Assembly: GCA_947568835.1 (NCBI GenBank)
Contig: OX387610.1
Location: 16,663,050-16,727,049, forward strand
Source: Protonemura montana
Lineage: Eukaryota; Arthropoda; Insecta; Plecoptera; Nemouridae
Direction of reading: 5' to 3'
Length of the DNA stretch: 64,000 nucleotides
The notes beneath the pieces were generated by a model, which was not told the origin of the DNA, made no database searches, and worked only from the letters and a program-made list of their open reading frames with translations. The position numbers and the translations under genes are program-made. Positions 22,160 to 35,200 of this stretch are shown piece by piece (the first letter of the stretch is position 1; every line of letters starts with the position of its first letter).

Positions 22160-23150
22160 TTTCAAACTCTTTCCCGAACAAAACTGGTCATGTGTATGAT
22201 GGTCACTCATCCAATACCTGACCCAACGCAGTGTTGCGTAACTTTTATCCCTCCAACCTCTCTACCAAACAGAACTTGTCATGTGTATGATGACCACCCA
22301 TCCAATACCTGACTCAGCACAGTGTTGCTTAACTTTCATCCCTCCAAACTCTCTACCGAACAGAACTGGTCATGTGTATGATGGTCACTCATCCAATACC
22401 TGACCCAGGGCAGTGTTGCTTAACTTTCATCCCTCCAACCTCTCTCCCGAACAGAACTGGTCATGTGTATGATGGTCACCAATCCAATACCTGACCCAGC
22501 ACAGTGTTGCTTAACTTTCATCCCTCCAACCTCTCTCCCGAACAGAACTGGTCTTGTGTATAATGGTCACCCATCCAATACCTGACCCAGCACAGTGTTG
22601 CTTAACTTTCATCCCTCCAACCTCTCTCCCGAACAGAACTGGTCATGTGTATGATGGTCACCAATCCAATACCTGACCCAGGGCAGTGTTGCTTAACTTT
22701 CATCCCTCCAACCTCTCTCCCGAACAGAACTGGTCATGTGTATGATGGTCACCAATCCAATACCTGACCCAGCACAGTGTTGCTTAACTTTCATCCCTCC
22801 AACCTCTCTCCCGAACAGAACTGGTCTTGTGTATAATGGTCACCCATCCAATACCTGACCCAGCACAGTGTTGCTTAACTTTCATCCCTCCAACCTCTCT
22901 CCCGAACAGAACTGGTCATGTGTATGATGGTCACCAATCCAATACCTGACCCAGCACAGTGTTGCTTAACTTTCATCCCTCCAACCTCTCTCCCGAACGG
23001 AACTGGTCTTGTGTATAATGGTCACCCATCCAATACCTGACCCAGCACAGTGTTGCTTAACTTTCATCCCTCCAACCTCTCTCCCGAACAGAACTGGTCA
23101 TGTGTATGATCGTCAACATTCCAATACCTGACCCAGCGCAGTGTTGCGTA
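22160..23150 (-). repeat. 5S rRNA-derived 91-bp tandem array, reverse, copy B
   Basis: About eleven reverse units, the largest such array in the window. Neighbouring units alternate between two variants (GGTCATGTGTATGATGG and GGTCTTGTGTATAATGG), suggesting duplication of dimers within the array. Confidence 0.85.
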
Positions 23151-23338
23151 AAGGAATATAATAATGTATAGTTATTTAGCACCGGTGGGTTTACTATTAT
23201 ATTTATTATTTACTTTCGATCAACTCGGGTTCGAACGAAAAATTGTGAAATCAAGCACCGAGTAAAAAAAATGAACCCGTAATGACTCTAATTTCTGTGA
23301 TATTTTTACTCTCATCATGATTTTCTTGTTTTCATATA

Positions 23339-23511
23339 GATTCGAACCAGTAAATCTCTTGATGTGTTTTCCCCGATTATAGCCAAGCCTTGCGGGTAGG
23401 CAACTTCAATACTCTGGTGCTGCTCTGGTAGCAGTAATATCATCTGTCACCGTTGTCCTGCGCCGAGCTGCTCCAAGCCTAACCAAGGGTGAAAATCAAG
23501 TGAACACATAA
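23339..23511 (+). other. Duplicated conserved block with short broken frame, copy B
   Basis: Counterpart of 6245-6416 with the same in-frame TAG after the CFPRL segment. Confidence 0.3.
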
Positions 23512-24430
23512 GATATTTTCCAATGAGCGAGGGAAAACGAGGAAAACAGGATGGTTTGTATTTTATTCTTTAATTATCTAAGTTAATCAGATTGCAGTCT
23601 TAGCAAACGTTTCTGCAATCATATTTTAGTACGCAACAAAACTCTAACCTCAAAATCACTTTAATAAACAAATTTTTGGTGTATAACATGTTAATTTGAC
23701 AAATCATTTCTAGCGCAATAATAACCACACTTTTGATTTAAAGGAGACATCACAGGAGTTACTTGGTCGGGACGTGTTCGTAAAAAGTCTCCGAAACTGA
23801 TGGACTTTGAGAGTCCGCATGACAGTGTCACTCGATTAAAACAACGCATCCCTTCTGGATTGACAATGCACTCAAGCATTTAACGAGGAAGGAAGTCCAA
23901 TGCTTCGATGGAGTGAACGGCTGAGTCAATGTTTAAAAGTCCGGGATCAGACGCAGTAAGTGGGCTTCTTTCACGCCAAATGTAAGGTTAGTGCAGGAAA
24001 TTAAATGATTTTGATAGTTTTGTAGTGTGAAACCACATATGCTTCATAACAAATAACCAGCTTTCGAATTCAATCAGAAAATACAAATTGGTGTCTATGT
24101 CAAATAGTTAAAGTTCTTTCAACTGATTCCATAAGTGATCTACCTCAGCTTTATTTTCGTATTTTTGTAATGGCAACTAGTATACCTATTCATATTTACC
24201 TCTATCTTTTTGATGACTAATAGTAACTTTAAAAATTGACTGATTGTTTTACAGGATGTTGCATTTTTACTGAATCTAAATATAAATATTTCAGACATAT
24301 CTACTCTCAATGAAATGTAATCTTTTTAATACCCAGTTTTCAAAATTCAATGTCCTACCAAAGAATAAGGTGAAAATAACACCTAAGAGAAGCTCGTGTG
24401 ATATGCATTGCTGCTGCTTGGTGCTTGCAG

Positions 24431-24621
24431 GATGACATGGGACACGACAGCGGCAACTCCGACTCGGAGGGCGGTGGTTTCCCTGCGCACGTCTCCGCGA
24501 CAGGAAGATCTTGGGCCGTGTCAAAGCTCAATGGACAGACAAGGGACAGACGAGGTTCCGATGTACATGCTCTGGGCCAAGGAGGTTCGTGGAGAGCTTC
24601 TTCGCGCGAACCCAGACCTTG
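24431..24621 (+). pseudogene. HMGXB4: HMGXB4-like HMG-box exon with disrupted frame, copy B
   Basis: After the acceptor GTGCTTGCAG one frame reads DDMGHDSGNSDSEGGGFPAH, while the HMG-box-like TDEVPMYMLWAKEVRGELLR and ANPDL near the donor (G|GTATGT at 24622) is in another frame. The change of frame points to a pseudogene. The segment is the start of an HMG box; the remaining box exons are not found before the last-exon homologue at 25236. Confidence 0.5.
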
Positions 24622-24625
24622 GTAT

Positions 24626-24745
24626 GTTGACCTTAACCTAACCTAACCTAATTTCAGCATACTACCTCACCTAATCTAACCTAACCTAACCTAACCTAAT
24701 TTCAGCATACCTCACCTAATCTAACTTAACCTAACCTAATCTAAG
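24626..24745 (-). repeat. Interstitial TTAGG-type repeats
   Basis: Several short CCTAA runs (TTAGG on the minus strand) separated by a repeated ATTTCAGCATAC/CTCACCTAATCTAA spacer. TTAGG is the common arthropod telomere unit. The tract is in copy B only. Confidence 0.8.
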
Positions 24746-25235
24746 CATGGTGCTAAGCGGATGGCAGTGAAAGGTCACCGCCTGCAAGATCAAATATATT
24801 TTTTTTATCATAAAAAACTGGAGCGAACCCGACATGAAAGTTTGAGTAGAGTTTCATCTAATAACCAGGCACAATTTTGGAAAAAGGATTTTGATGTTAA
24901 TATTGGGCCCAAGCCTTGTGGATAGGACCAATGGGGATGTGATGTTCATGAAGAAACACACAAAGACTGACACAAATACCATTGCAAGAACTTTCAGATG
25001 AGCTCAATATGTTTATTAATCAATCTCACACCCTGATATCCCTAGCACACCTAGCACACCCTGATTGCACACCCCTGATATCCCACCATTTTATTCAACA
25101 GTTCTGCTCAATAATTATACAACATAATTATGTTCAACTATTTTTACAATAGCAAGAGAAAAACAAATGTAACCGTGCAGGTGAATTGCCTTTGCCTGCC
25201 TTGAACCAATCTAACGTAGTGTTTTATGTCTGCAG

Positions 25236-25403
25236 GGACAGATAGCAGTATCAGGCAGCCTGTCAGTGCTGTTGGACTCTCTGCTTTGTGCACTGGGACC
25301 CCTGCTCTGTCTCTCACAACAAGTCCCAGAGACCGACGGCTGCCCTCCAGAGCTGCTGTCCCACATCCTCGACAACATTGCATACTTTATGCCGGGACTC
25401 TAG
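25236..25403 (+). pseudogene. HMGXB4: Last-exon homologue of HMGXB4, copy B
   Basis: Counterpart of 8098-8265 with the same acceptor and stop. The frame is intact and differs in one residue near the middle (PETDGCPP versus PETNGCPP). As in copy A, the upstream gene body is missing. Confidence 0.65.
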
Positions 25404-25479
25404 ACTCAGGAACTGACCAGGAGCAAGATCTAAACAATGCAGCACCAAGCGGTGACCCCGACCTAGAGAGGTGTTTCGT

Positions 25480-26440
25480 AACCCTGGTAATACTGTCAGT
25501 AGCATCGTGCTAACTAGCACCACCATAGCACCAAGCAGTGACCCTGGTATTACTGTCAGTAGCACCATGCTAACTAGCACCACCATAGCACTAAGCAATA
25601 AACCAAACCTAGAGCGGTGATTCGTAACCCTGGTATTACTGTCAGTAGCACCGTGCTAACTAGCACCACCATAGCACCAAGCAGTGACCCCGACCTAGAG
25701 CGGTGTTTCGTAACCCTGGTATTGCTGTCAGTAGCACCGTGCTAACTAGCACCACCATAGCACCAAGCAGTGACCCTGGTATTACTGTCAGTAGCACCGT
25801 GCTAACTAGCACCACCATAGCACCAAGCAGTGACCCTGGTATTACTGTCAGTAGCACCGTGCTAACTAGCACCACCATAGCACCAAGCAGTGACCCTGGT
25901 ATTACTGTCAGTAGCACCGTGCTAACTAGCACCACCATAGCACCAAGCAGTGACCCTGGTATTACTGTCAGTAGCACCGTGCTAACTAGCACCACCATAG
26001 CACCAAGCAGTAACCCTGGTATTACTGTCAGTAGCACCATGCTAACTAGCACCACCATAGCACCAAGCAGTAACCCTGGTATTACTGTCAGTAGCACCAT
26101 GCTAACTAGCACCACCATAGCACCAAGCAGTAACCCTGGTATTACTGTCAGTAGCACCGTGCTAACTAGCACCACCATAGCACCAAGCAGTGACCCTGGT
26201 ATTACTGTCAGTAGCACCGTGCTAACTAGCACCACCATAGCACCAAGCAGTGACCCTGGTATTACTGTCAGTAGCACCGCGCTAACTAGCACCACCATAG
26301 CACCAAGCAGTGACCCTGGTATTACTGTCAGTAGCACCGTGCTAACTAGCACCACCCTAGCACCAAGCAGTGACCCTGGTATTGCTGTCAGTAGCACCGT
26401 GCTAACTAGCACCACCATAGCACCAAGCAGTAACCCCGAT
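25480..26440 (+). repeat. 60-bp minisatellite, copy B (about 15 units in three blocks)
   Basis: Same 60-bp unit as 8342-8764. Blocks of two (25480-25600), one (25620-25690) and about twelve (25712-26440) units are separated by copies of the CCGACCTAGAGCGGTG boundary sequence, showing that the boundary was itself duplicated. Confidence 0.9.
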
Positions 26441-26774
26441 CTAGAACTATGATTTGTAACCCTGGTATTACTTTCAGTGGTATCGTGGTACAACAACCAA
26501 ATTACCGCTCTTGGTCAGTGCCCCTGGTTTTTTTGTACCTGCATTGTACCCGGCATGTTTGTGCGTGTATTATTCCCTCAATTTATAGATTATAAATATA
26601 ATAAATGAAATAAAGTACAATATGATGTTTTACTGTATGTTTTGCCTGTAGAATGGCTAAGTACTGGCTGAATTGACTGTATTAATTAAACAATTGTTAG
26701 TTTCTTAAATTATTTGCACTGAAATTCTTCGATCATGTTTATCTCGATATCTGCAAATTGAAGAAGGTGCTTGC

Positions 26775-27250
26775 CATAGTTGGGGAGGATCGTTTTGAAA
26801 TCGATCTTTATAAAAGGTCAAGATCATTTAAAAGAAAGTTTCAAAAAAAAATCATGTTATCTCTGAAAAAAATGTATTTGTTTAGCACCTATAGCCTTGG
26901 TGCTGGGAAATGCAATATTAATATGGAAATAGTAGGAACACAATGCAATGAGGACTATGACTTGAAGTCAAGAAAACAAGGAGAAATATAACAGCCTGTT
27001 AACACTTAATAGGAACTAAAATGCCTTGCACAACAGACAGTGGGTAGTGGAACATGGCAGAAAGTGGGCCTTGAATCTCGATGTCCCAATTTGAGAAAAG
27101 CTGCAGTCAGGGACAGGCACGGTGGACAAACGATCTTTTAAAAGATCGTGGAAAATCCGAAAGCGATGAAATAAAAAGATCGTTTAGTACAAAAAGATTT
27201 CGATCAGTTCGAAGATCACTAAAAAAGATTGTGATCATACACTGTGTACA
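26775..27250 (+). mobile_element. Truncated hAT-related element, copy B
   Basis: Counterpart of 9104-9600, starting CATAGTTGGGGAGGATCG, with the same GATC-rich motifs and no right terminal repeat. Confidence 0.65.
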
Positions 27251-27489
27251 CGTTGTACAAGTAATTTCTGAATTAATTTTAGAGCGTACCTAACCTGGCT
27301 GAATACAAAATAAAAAACCATGACACTTGCACATAACAGCTGTTTCTTCACGCTAGGGTTCCCCAATTCAATTTCAAAGTTTGTTTGTATTATTATTTTA
27401 GCTGCTAGAATTTTGTTTTCTGATGGCTGCTTTGAAGCATTGTTTGTATTGCACTTGCATCAAACTGCAGGCCAATGCTTTAATGTCAA

Positions 27490-27610
27490 TTCGCAGGGCA
27501 TTTTATTGTTATGAACAATCCTACCTTCTTAAAAATGCATGTCCAAACGGAGACTTGAACCCCGATCTCCACCTATCGCAGGTGTTGCTCTAATCCATAG
27601 AGCTACTTGA
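27490..27610 (-). mobile_element. tRNA-derived SINE, copy B
   Basis: Counterpart of 9840-9965, with GAACCCCGATCTCCACC on the plus strand (B-box region reversed). Confidence 0.65.
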
Positions 27611-28104
27611 ACACATGTATTTTGAGATTATTTTAGTATATTTTACTGTGAGTACTTACAGCCTCTTAGTTTTACCCCATGGAGATCCGTCATTCTCATC
27701 TGTCATCCCCGTTTGGGTCTCAATTTTTTATATGTTCATGTATGATATGTATGATATGTTCATAAGATTAAAAAAAAAATTATTTACATTTTTTAAACTC
27801 ATTTTTTTACATTATTTGTAATTAACAATTTAAACTTCATGAAATTGTGCACAATATCTTGACCAATAAACCATCCATTACCTACTTTAGCTCTAAAGTT
27901 TGAAATAACCATGGAGCAAAGAGATACAAGTCAAAACAACAACTAAATAAATGCAGAGATAATAATTGTAGAACTATGGTAAACATAGAAATAAAAAGCA
28001 GATATAAAAGCAAGAATAAATCTAAAGTTTGAAATTTTGCAAGTTTTTTAAGATAATAAACTAAAAATATTACGTAAAGTAAATATTTAGCCATACTCTA
28101 ACAA

Positions 28105-28189
28105 ATGAGCTATTGTGACTCGTACAGTCTTTATAGGCGGCCATTTCGCAAATATACGAAAAACAATTTGTTCGAACTCACGGAAAAAG
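28105..28189 (+). promoter_or_regulatory. PRDM9: Putative promoter and 5' UTR exon of PRDM9-like gene B
   Basis: Counterpart of 10470-10551 with TCTTTATAGGCGGCCATTTC and donor-like G|GTAAGA at 28190. Conserved between copies more tightly than the surrounding AT-rich DNA, as judged by eye. Confidence 0.4.
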
Positions 28190-29203
28190 GTAAGACTTTT
28201 TCAGAATATATTGAGTTAAAAGACATGTAAGGATAATTTTTCGCTGTACAAGCCTTGTTTATTCCTTACTGCAAAATAATTTAATGTTTAATTCATGTAT
28301 GAAGTCGATTTTCGATAATCTAATGATATGGTCTGTGACTAGCCAGGGTCTAGGCCTAGAACTGGGCTAGGCAATGATACACCATATGAATATAATTAAC
28401 GGAAATTTGATAAAAATATTATTTTCAATAATAGCTTGCAAATACTCCATACGTAAGCCAACTAGCTGGTAGAATTAATCACATTTTACACAGATTTAAG
28501 TAACTAAATTTAACAAATACCATTATGCTTGGTCTAAACCAAGTTGCAAATGTTGAGCAAACTACTGGATCAAATAACATAATATCCCTTAAATCTTGAA
28601 AGTGTATGAAATTACAAATCCAGTCAAAATAAAAAGAGCATTGAGGATTATTTTATTAAAATCGTGCAACTTTTTTAATTTGTAATTATTTAAAAATTAA
28701 TCCAAACTAAGATTACTGGTATCAGCTAGCTATAGAAACAAAAGAATAACCATCGGTGGCTGGACTGATCTCTCCAACCAAATAAAAAATTCTAGAACCC
28801 AGAATATTTTTGACACACCTCTGTATATGCCCTTCTTAATTTTACAATCATTCTTAGGAATCAAATTCATGTAATATGTTTGTCCAATCTGGAAATGTAC
28901 CTAACTTAGGATTTTTTGCTGCCGTTGAAATCAGCTACCTCTCATCTTTTACTTAAAACAATTTGTACCCAAACAGATAGAGCCAATAAAATAATAAGGT
29001 TTGCTCAGGTAAATTCAGGTTCCAATCACTATTGTCACAGATTAAATTGTAAAAGTAAAACTTTCTGATATTTTATTAAAGCTGCTAAAGATGTAATGCA
29101 CATTATTAAATGTTTTTCTAAAAATAAAAAAACCCTATTATTTAATTCCTATAAAACACATACCAATACTTTGTTTCTTTTGACAGTGATTTACGACTGA
29201 AAT

Positions 29204-32200
29204 ATGGAAAAACCAAAAGCTTCGTCTTATTTCACGGCTGAAGAGTGGGGAAACTTTCCTATTTACGAGAAGGTTAGGCTGAACACCAAGCTATCGAACT
29301 TCAATGAAATGACTAAGATGGGTGAGTTTTGTTGGAATAATAATAATAATCAGTTTTATTTAGCAAAGATAGCCATTTCATATCATAGCCATTAGATTTA
29401 AATACAGCCAGTCATATTACAGCCATATTTGTGTATATCGATTCTTTACACGCAGCTGAAATCCTATTATTCTATCACATGTTAGTACACAAGTTTACAA
29501 GTTTATTCAATTATTGTTTATTGAGGGAAGAACAGGGACAATTGTAACACCATTCATTCTACAACTTTTATCTCAGTAAATAATTTTTTTAATTCTTAGA
29601 AAATGCAGGGAGGTTGCCAGAACCTTTTACCCACTTTACTTTTTATTGCACATTTGAGAAAATGAGGAAAATCCATGTCGGATACAACTGTTTCAGCTGT
29701 TCCCTTATCAGGGTCAATTACTAAATTGCTAGTACATTACTAGTACTGCAATTGACTACGATACTAAATTGTAAATAATGACAAAGGTGTGGAAATAGCA
29801 AGAATAATAATAATAATAATTTAATTGCAGTATACTGTGTTATATGATAAACTTCGTCAACTTAAAATAAATAAAATCAACTATTAATATAATGTACCTT
29901 CATAACACCACCAATGTAATATATCTGGTTATAGTCAGCCCAAAGGTAGAGCTCATTTTCTATTAAAAACAATTGAACTTACCTTTAAAATATTTTGAGG
30001 CTGTTGTCTTTAATAAGTACATTAATAAAAGTTAATTGTGAACTACAAGTTAATAGTATAGTACGTTACAATTTAACATTTCTATTTGCATTGATGGCAA
30101 ACATACATTTTCTTGGCTGGAATGCGAGATGCATGGGACCAACCTTTGCATGCAGAACACTGAAGCCAAGATTCTTTGTCTTTACTATCTGAACATCTTT
30201 CATTGCAGAGTAGGCAAGAGATATCTGTAATTCAATCTTGTGCTCTTTTGCCAGGCTTAGATGCGTTGTTCTTTTTTGGGTTTTTCCACACTGGCAAAGT
30301 TTTCTTTTTTTTCTTTTAGTCGCAATTTCTTAGTTCTGGGAATTTCTTTGGCAGCCTCTTTCAATCTTTTCCCTGGACTGTCTGTTAAAATGCTAATCTT
30401 GCCTCTGATTCGGCCACTGACATTTGTTACCTTCGCAAAATTTGCCTTTGGGTGTTAAACATTAAACATTGGCGGGATAACGCAACCAACTGAATTCACG
30501 GCACAGCAAACAGTTACCGTTGTACACAATCACACCAACCTGTTTCATGACTTTCCCAGCAACAACTTTTGTTGGTGTTTGGACAGGTCTAGTCCCAGTT
30601 TCGTCAACATTGTATATATTTTGTGGTTAGAATTTAAACCTATCACGGCAGCTTCCACGGCATTTTCCGTTGCCTCCGCTGTAAAGCACCGTGCATAAGT
30701 GCATTGTCTGTTCCTCAGCATGTTGCTGATGTAATCTGCAAGAATTATACAACAGTTTTAAAACAATGTAGTTTGACATCTCAATAGCAACTGCTAAACT
30801 ACTAAAAATAAAAGATAAACTGGTATAAAAAAGAAAGGTTAGAGTTCATTTAGATGAAATCTTATTTAAGTGCAAACGCTTGCAATGCACGGGGTATTTT
30901 ATGATTATGAACAGTATTCATGTCTCAAAAATTGTAACCCAAACGGGCGATTGAACAAATTTTGAGACAGTTTTAGTGTTCATAATAATAAAAGGTTAGA
31001 GTTCAGCTATCAATATCTAAGACCAAGCCAAATCCTTTTTCTATGGAGTTACAATCGTCCCCGGGCAGAGTTGTTGATTCATATCTCAACGTTTAATGTT
31101 TGTGAGATGAAGTGACAAATCATTTATACCCAGTGACATTCGTAAAGAAATACTCTCTCGAAACGTATAAACCTCACTAAAATAGGAATAATACCATCAT
31201 ACTAAAAACCAAAAGAAATCAGATGCCAGAAATTTACTTACTATTCGTCAAAACATTTATTTATCATTCACATGCTCAATTGACATCTCAGCTGATATCA
31301 GCTGGCTGAGTGTTTCATGACACCTAGAGCGCTCTATTGTCAACTTATGAAACCACTTCGCGCGAAATTTGAAACAGTCGTACAGAAACTGTAGACTCTG
31401 TTACAATTGTCCCGTTTTACAATTGTCCTCGTTCACCCCCGATTTTCTCGAATTTCTTGACCAAGATGATAATTTACTTGAAACTCTTCTCATGTTGGTA
31501 ACATTGCTTGTAATATTCTGACATTGCTTTGCGCTATAACTTTCTGCCTTAATTATCCAAAGCGCAGAACTTCTCATATCCAAATAGATTGTAAATTAGC
31601 AACCACTAGAATAAAAATACATATCCTTGCATTTTGTAAGGTTTCATATAACTCCAACTAAAACTGCACAGAACAAACATTCAATAAACATTAATTATTA
31701 GATAAACAACTTACAGTACGCATGTGATTTTTAATACAACTTTCTTTATTCCGACTGCAGGTTTTAAAATTTCCCTTCCTGACTTTGTTGTGGCTTGGAA
31801 CAAAAAGGCTAAGTCCACCTTGGCCAATCCGAAGCCAGCCAATCAAGACCAGGGCAAGAAGATGGCCTCTGCAACTGAACCAGCGAAGGGACAAAAACGC
31901 AAGCTTGCTCCGTGCCAGAGCGAAGACGGAAAGAGAGCCATGCGGGAAAAAGTAGAGACTGTCAGTCAGTACCTAGAATTAGCAGTAAGCACCCAGCCTA
32001 ATTGCTATGTTGTTGCAAAATGCATGGACCCCTTGTTTACCCAATTCACTTGCATTTGTTGTATTTCAGAACCAACGGGTCAGCGCCGCCGAAAAGCTGC
32101 GGATGCTTGCGCTCTCGCAGGGCCAAGTATTTCACGGTTTTACGGAAGAAGATGTAGCCAGGTAGGTGGTAATACGAAGACAACAGGATGCTATTTTGTA

Positions 32201-35200
32201 TAAGTTTGATCGACTGAATGAAATAACTCTTGCCCAACACTAAATAAATCATCTTCCCATTAAATCTAGGTCATAGCACTAAAATATCATACCAATTGTT
32301 ATTTATCAGGGTGGGTAATATGCATGTAATATTGGAATGCTTTACTAAGGATGATTGAAAATGATGCGATTAACCTTAAGATTATTATAAAAACTAATTG
32401 ACTAATTGCTTAATAACTAAAGACTAATTGGTGATATTTCTGATTGTGACCAGATCCCAAGAGGTGGTGGTGAAACTCAAAGTGTTGCTCAGAACTCTTG
32501 AGGTTCAGTTCGAGGCGGCTTGCGTTGAATACGACGAAGCCAAAGAAGATCTGCGTCGTGAGGAGGAGCGGCTTAATTCACCCCAAGAGAAGGAGCACCA
32601 AGCTAGAAACTGTGAGGGCAGGAAGAATAGAGCCCCTCTTGAGAAGGACCAAACTGTGAACCATGAGGACGGGAGGAATGGTGCCCCCCTTGGGAAAGAA
32701 AAAGCTCTGAACCGTGCGGACGGGAGTAAGAGAGCCCCACTTTGGAAGGACCAAGCTGTGAACTGTGCGGACGGGAGGAAGATAGCCCCCCTGGACAAGA
32801 TCCATGCTCTGAACCGTGAGGACGGGAGGAAGATAGCCCCCCTGGACAAGGACCATGCTCTGAACCGTGCGGACGGGAGGAAGATAGCCCCCCTGGACAA
32901 GGACCATGCTCTGAACCGTGAGGACAGGAGGAATAGAGCCCCTCTTGAGAAGGACCTAGCTGTGAACTCTGTAGACGGGAAGAATGGTTCTCCACTCGAA
33001 GCTATTCAGCACAAGGAAGTGAGGAATAACTTTCCTAGCATGGACGAGCAGGAATCATTATGCTGCGAGCATGGCATCGAAGCTAAGCAGGCGGTGGAGG
33101 CAGTCGGAGCCAGTGGCGGACATTTTAGTGACAACGCCTCGCTGCCCAAGGAGCAAGCACAGGATCAAGAGGAATCGGAAGCGAGATATCCGCGCCGGAA
33201 GCGGTCGGAGGTCAACTATGAGGAGCCGCAACTTCTTGACGAGGACGAATACCTCTGTAAGTCGACGTAGTTTCACTGTCGATCCTTGAAGTTCATGTTT
33301 AATGTTTCAATGTTTCATGTTTAAATCCATTAAGTTAACAAGGCTAGAACGTCAGTCCAAGTTTTCATTGGTTTATATTTATTCAACTAACTACTAATTG
33401 TACATACCTACTATGTGCTAGTTTTTATATTATATTATTATAATATATTAATATTATATTACTTATATTATTTTTATAACATTTTAATTGTGTTATTTAA
33501 ATGTGGACAAATGTTTAAGTATGATCACATAATTATTCAGTCTCCCCACCAATTATTATTTTTTGTCAAAGTTAGCGTCATTAGTTTCTGATGAAAGTTA
33601 AGTTTTGGTCAAAGTTAACGAGGTTGGTTGTGTTTTTTAGACTGCGATGCGTGCCAAGAAGAACACCAGGGCATGTGTCCAATTCATGGCAAATTGCAGT
33701 TCGTAATGGATCGTCAGGTGAGTGCATTGATTATAATTGTTACATTGCATTTTTTTGACGTTGCCTCCTTCCAAGCAACAGAACTGAACTTGCTATTGAA
33801 AAAGTTTTCACAAAAATTGTGTATAGGTATTTTTCCAAAGGTCGAACAAAAGGTTATGGCATGGCATTAAACCTACTAAAGATACAAGAATCTTGAATGG
33901 CGGTTATCCATTGACCACTTAACATACGTCGGGTTTTATAAAACTTTGCAACTTTAAGTTGGATCTCTAACTCACAACAACGACTGCATTTCAGTGCATG
34001 TGATTGAAAGTTATCATGGCAATAGTTTAAACTAACTCTTCAATTAGGAGGCAAGATTTTTCTAAAGCCGAAGCTGAGTGGGCTAAAATTTACGCAATCT
34101 TTTAACAATGCCCATTCTGATCAATTCTTGTAAACGCATATAGACCTGGCTTTGCATCGCTGGCAAGTTGTTCACATTGGTTTGTTGTGTTCACCTGCAG
34201 CTTCCGAAGGGCTACAAAGAGCCTGACCGAGCCTTGCGCACCCTGCCCCAAGTTCTGGCTGTTGGTGAGTCTAGCATCAAAGACGCCGGTCTCGGGGTTT
34301 GGGCTCGTGTCCCGTTGCCAGTGGGAGTTGTGTTTGGTCCATACGAAGGCAAGCAAACGAGTGTACAGGTCTTTGCCGGGAAGGAATCTTCTGGTTACAG
34401 CTGGATCGTAAGTTCAGTCTCGTGGAAGGTAGTTTTCTGAAATCTCAATTTGCCGTTTTGCAATCCAATCTCTTTTCTCTGTCCCCTGCTTGGAGCAGAT
34501 CAGACGCGCTAACAAAGTGGTAGCCGAAATGGATGCGGCTGACAGCTCCAAGGCCAACTGGATGCGCTATGTTAACTGTGCGACTATAAAAACGCAACAA
34601 AACATAATGCCGTTCCAAGTAAGTCATCCTCCAAACCTGCAGCATTGAGTTTATATGCATAGTCAGAGGACCAGGGATAATGTTATACTTTATGCTGAGT
34701 AAACGAGCAGGCTACACCCTTGCCACGCTTGCTGCCGACATTTTTATCAAACCTAAAAATTTACAAAATTACAACTCAAAACATCGCCACATATTTATTA
34801 TTCGTTGAGGTTAGCATTCATCAAGATTAACTGAGTGTAAACCAGTCTCAAATGCGATTAATCTGCGAGAAATAACGAAATTAAATGTCTTAACACTCGA
34901 AACGACGGTGACTCCACCTGGCATCATCTTACATTTTAGTTGTTAAAGTAGTCATTTGACTGCCATTTCTCACGAAGAAAGTTGACTGCCATTTCTCACG
35001 AAGAAAGTGTAACATTAGCGCTATGACACAAGCCTGCATCCAAGTTGTGCACCAGCCTGTGTAGGTGACAACGCATGCTACTAGTTCCAGGGTCGCCTCT
35101 ATTACCGTACCGTGCGTGATGTGCCGGCCCACACAGAGCTGATGGTCTACTACGGTGACAGCTACGCCCGTCAGCTGGGGATTAACACCCGTGCATTCCA

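Noticed and set aside
25660..26496. 278-codon minus-strand and 249-codon plus-strand genes with 20-aa repeats
   Set aside because: Both arise from the same stop-free 60-bp minisatellite; no start context, splice sites or non-repeat coding sequence.
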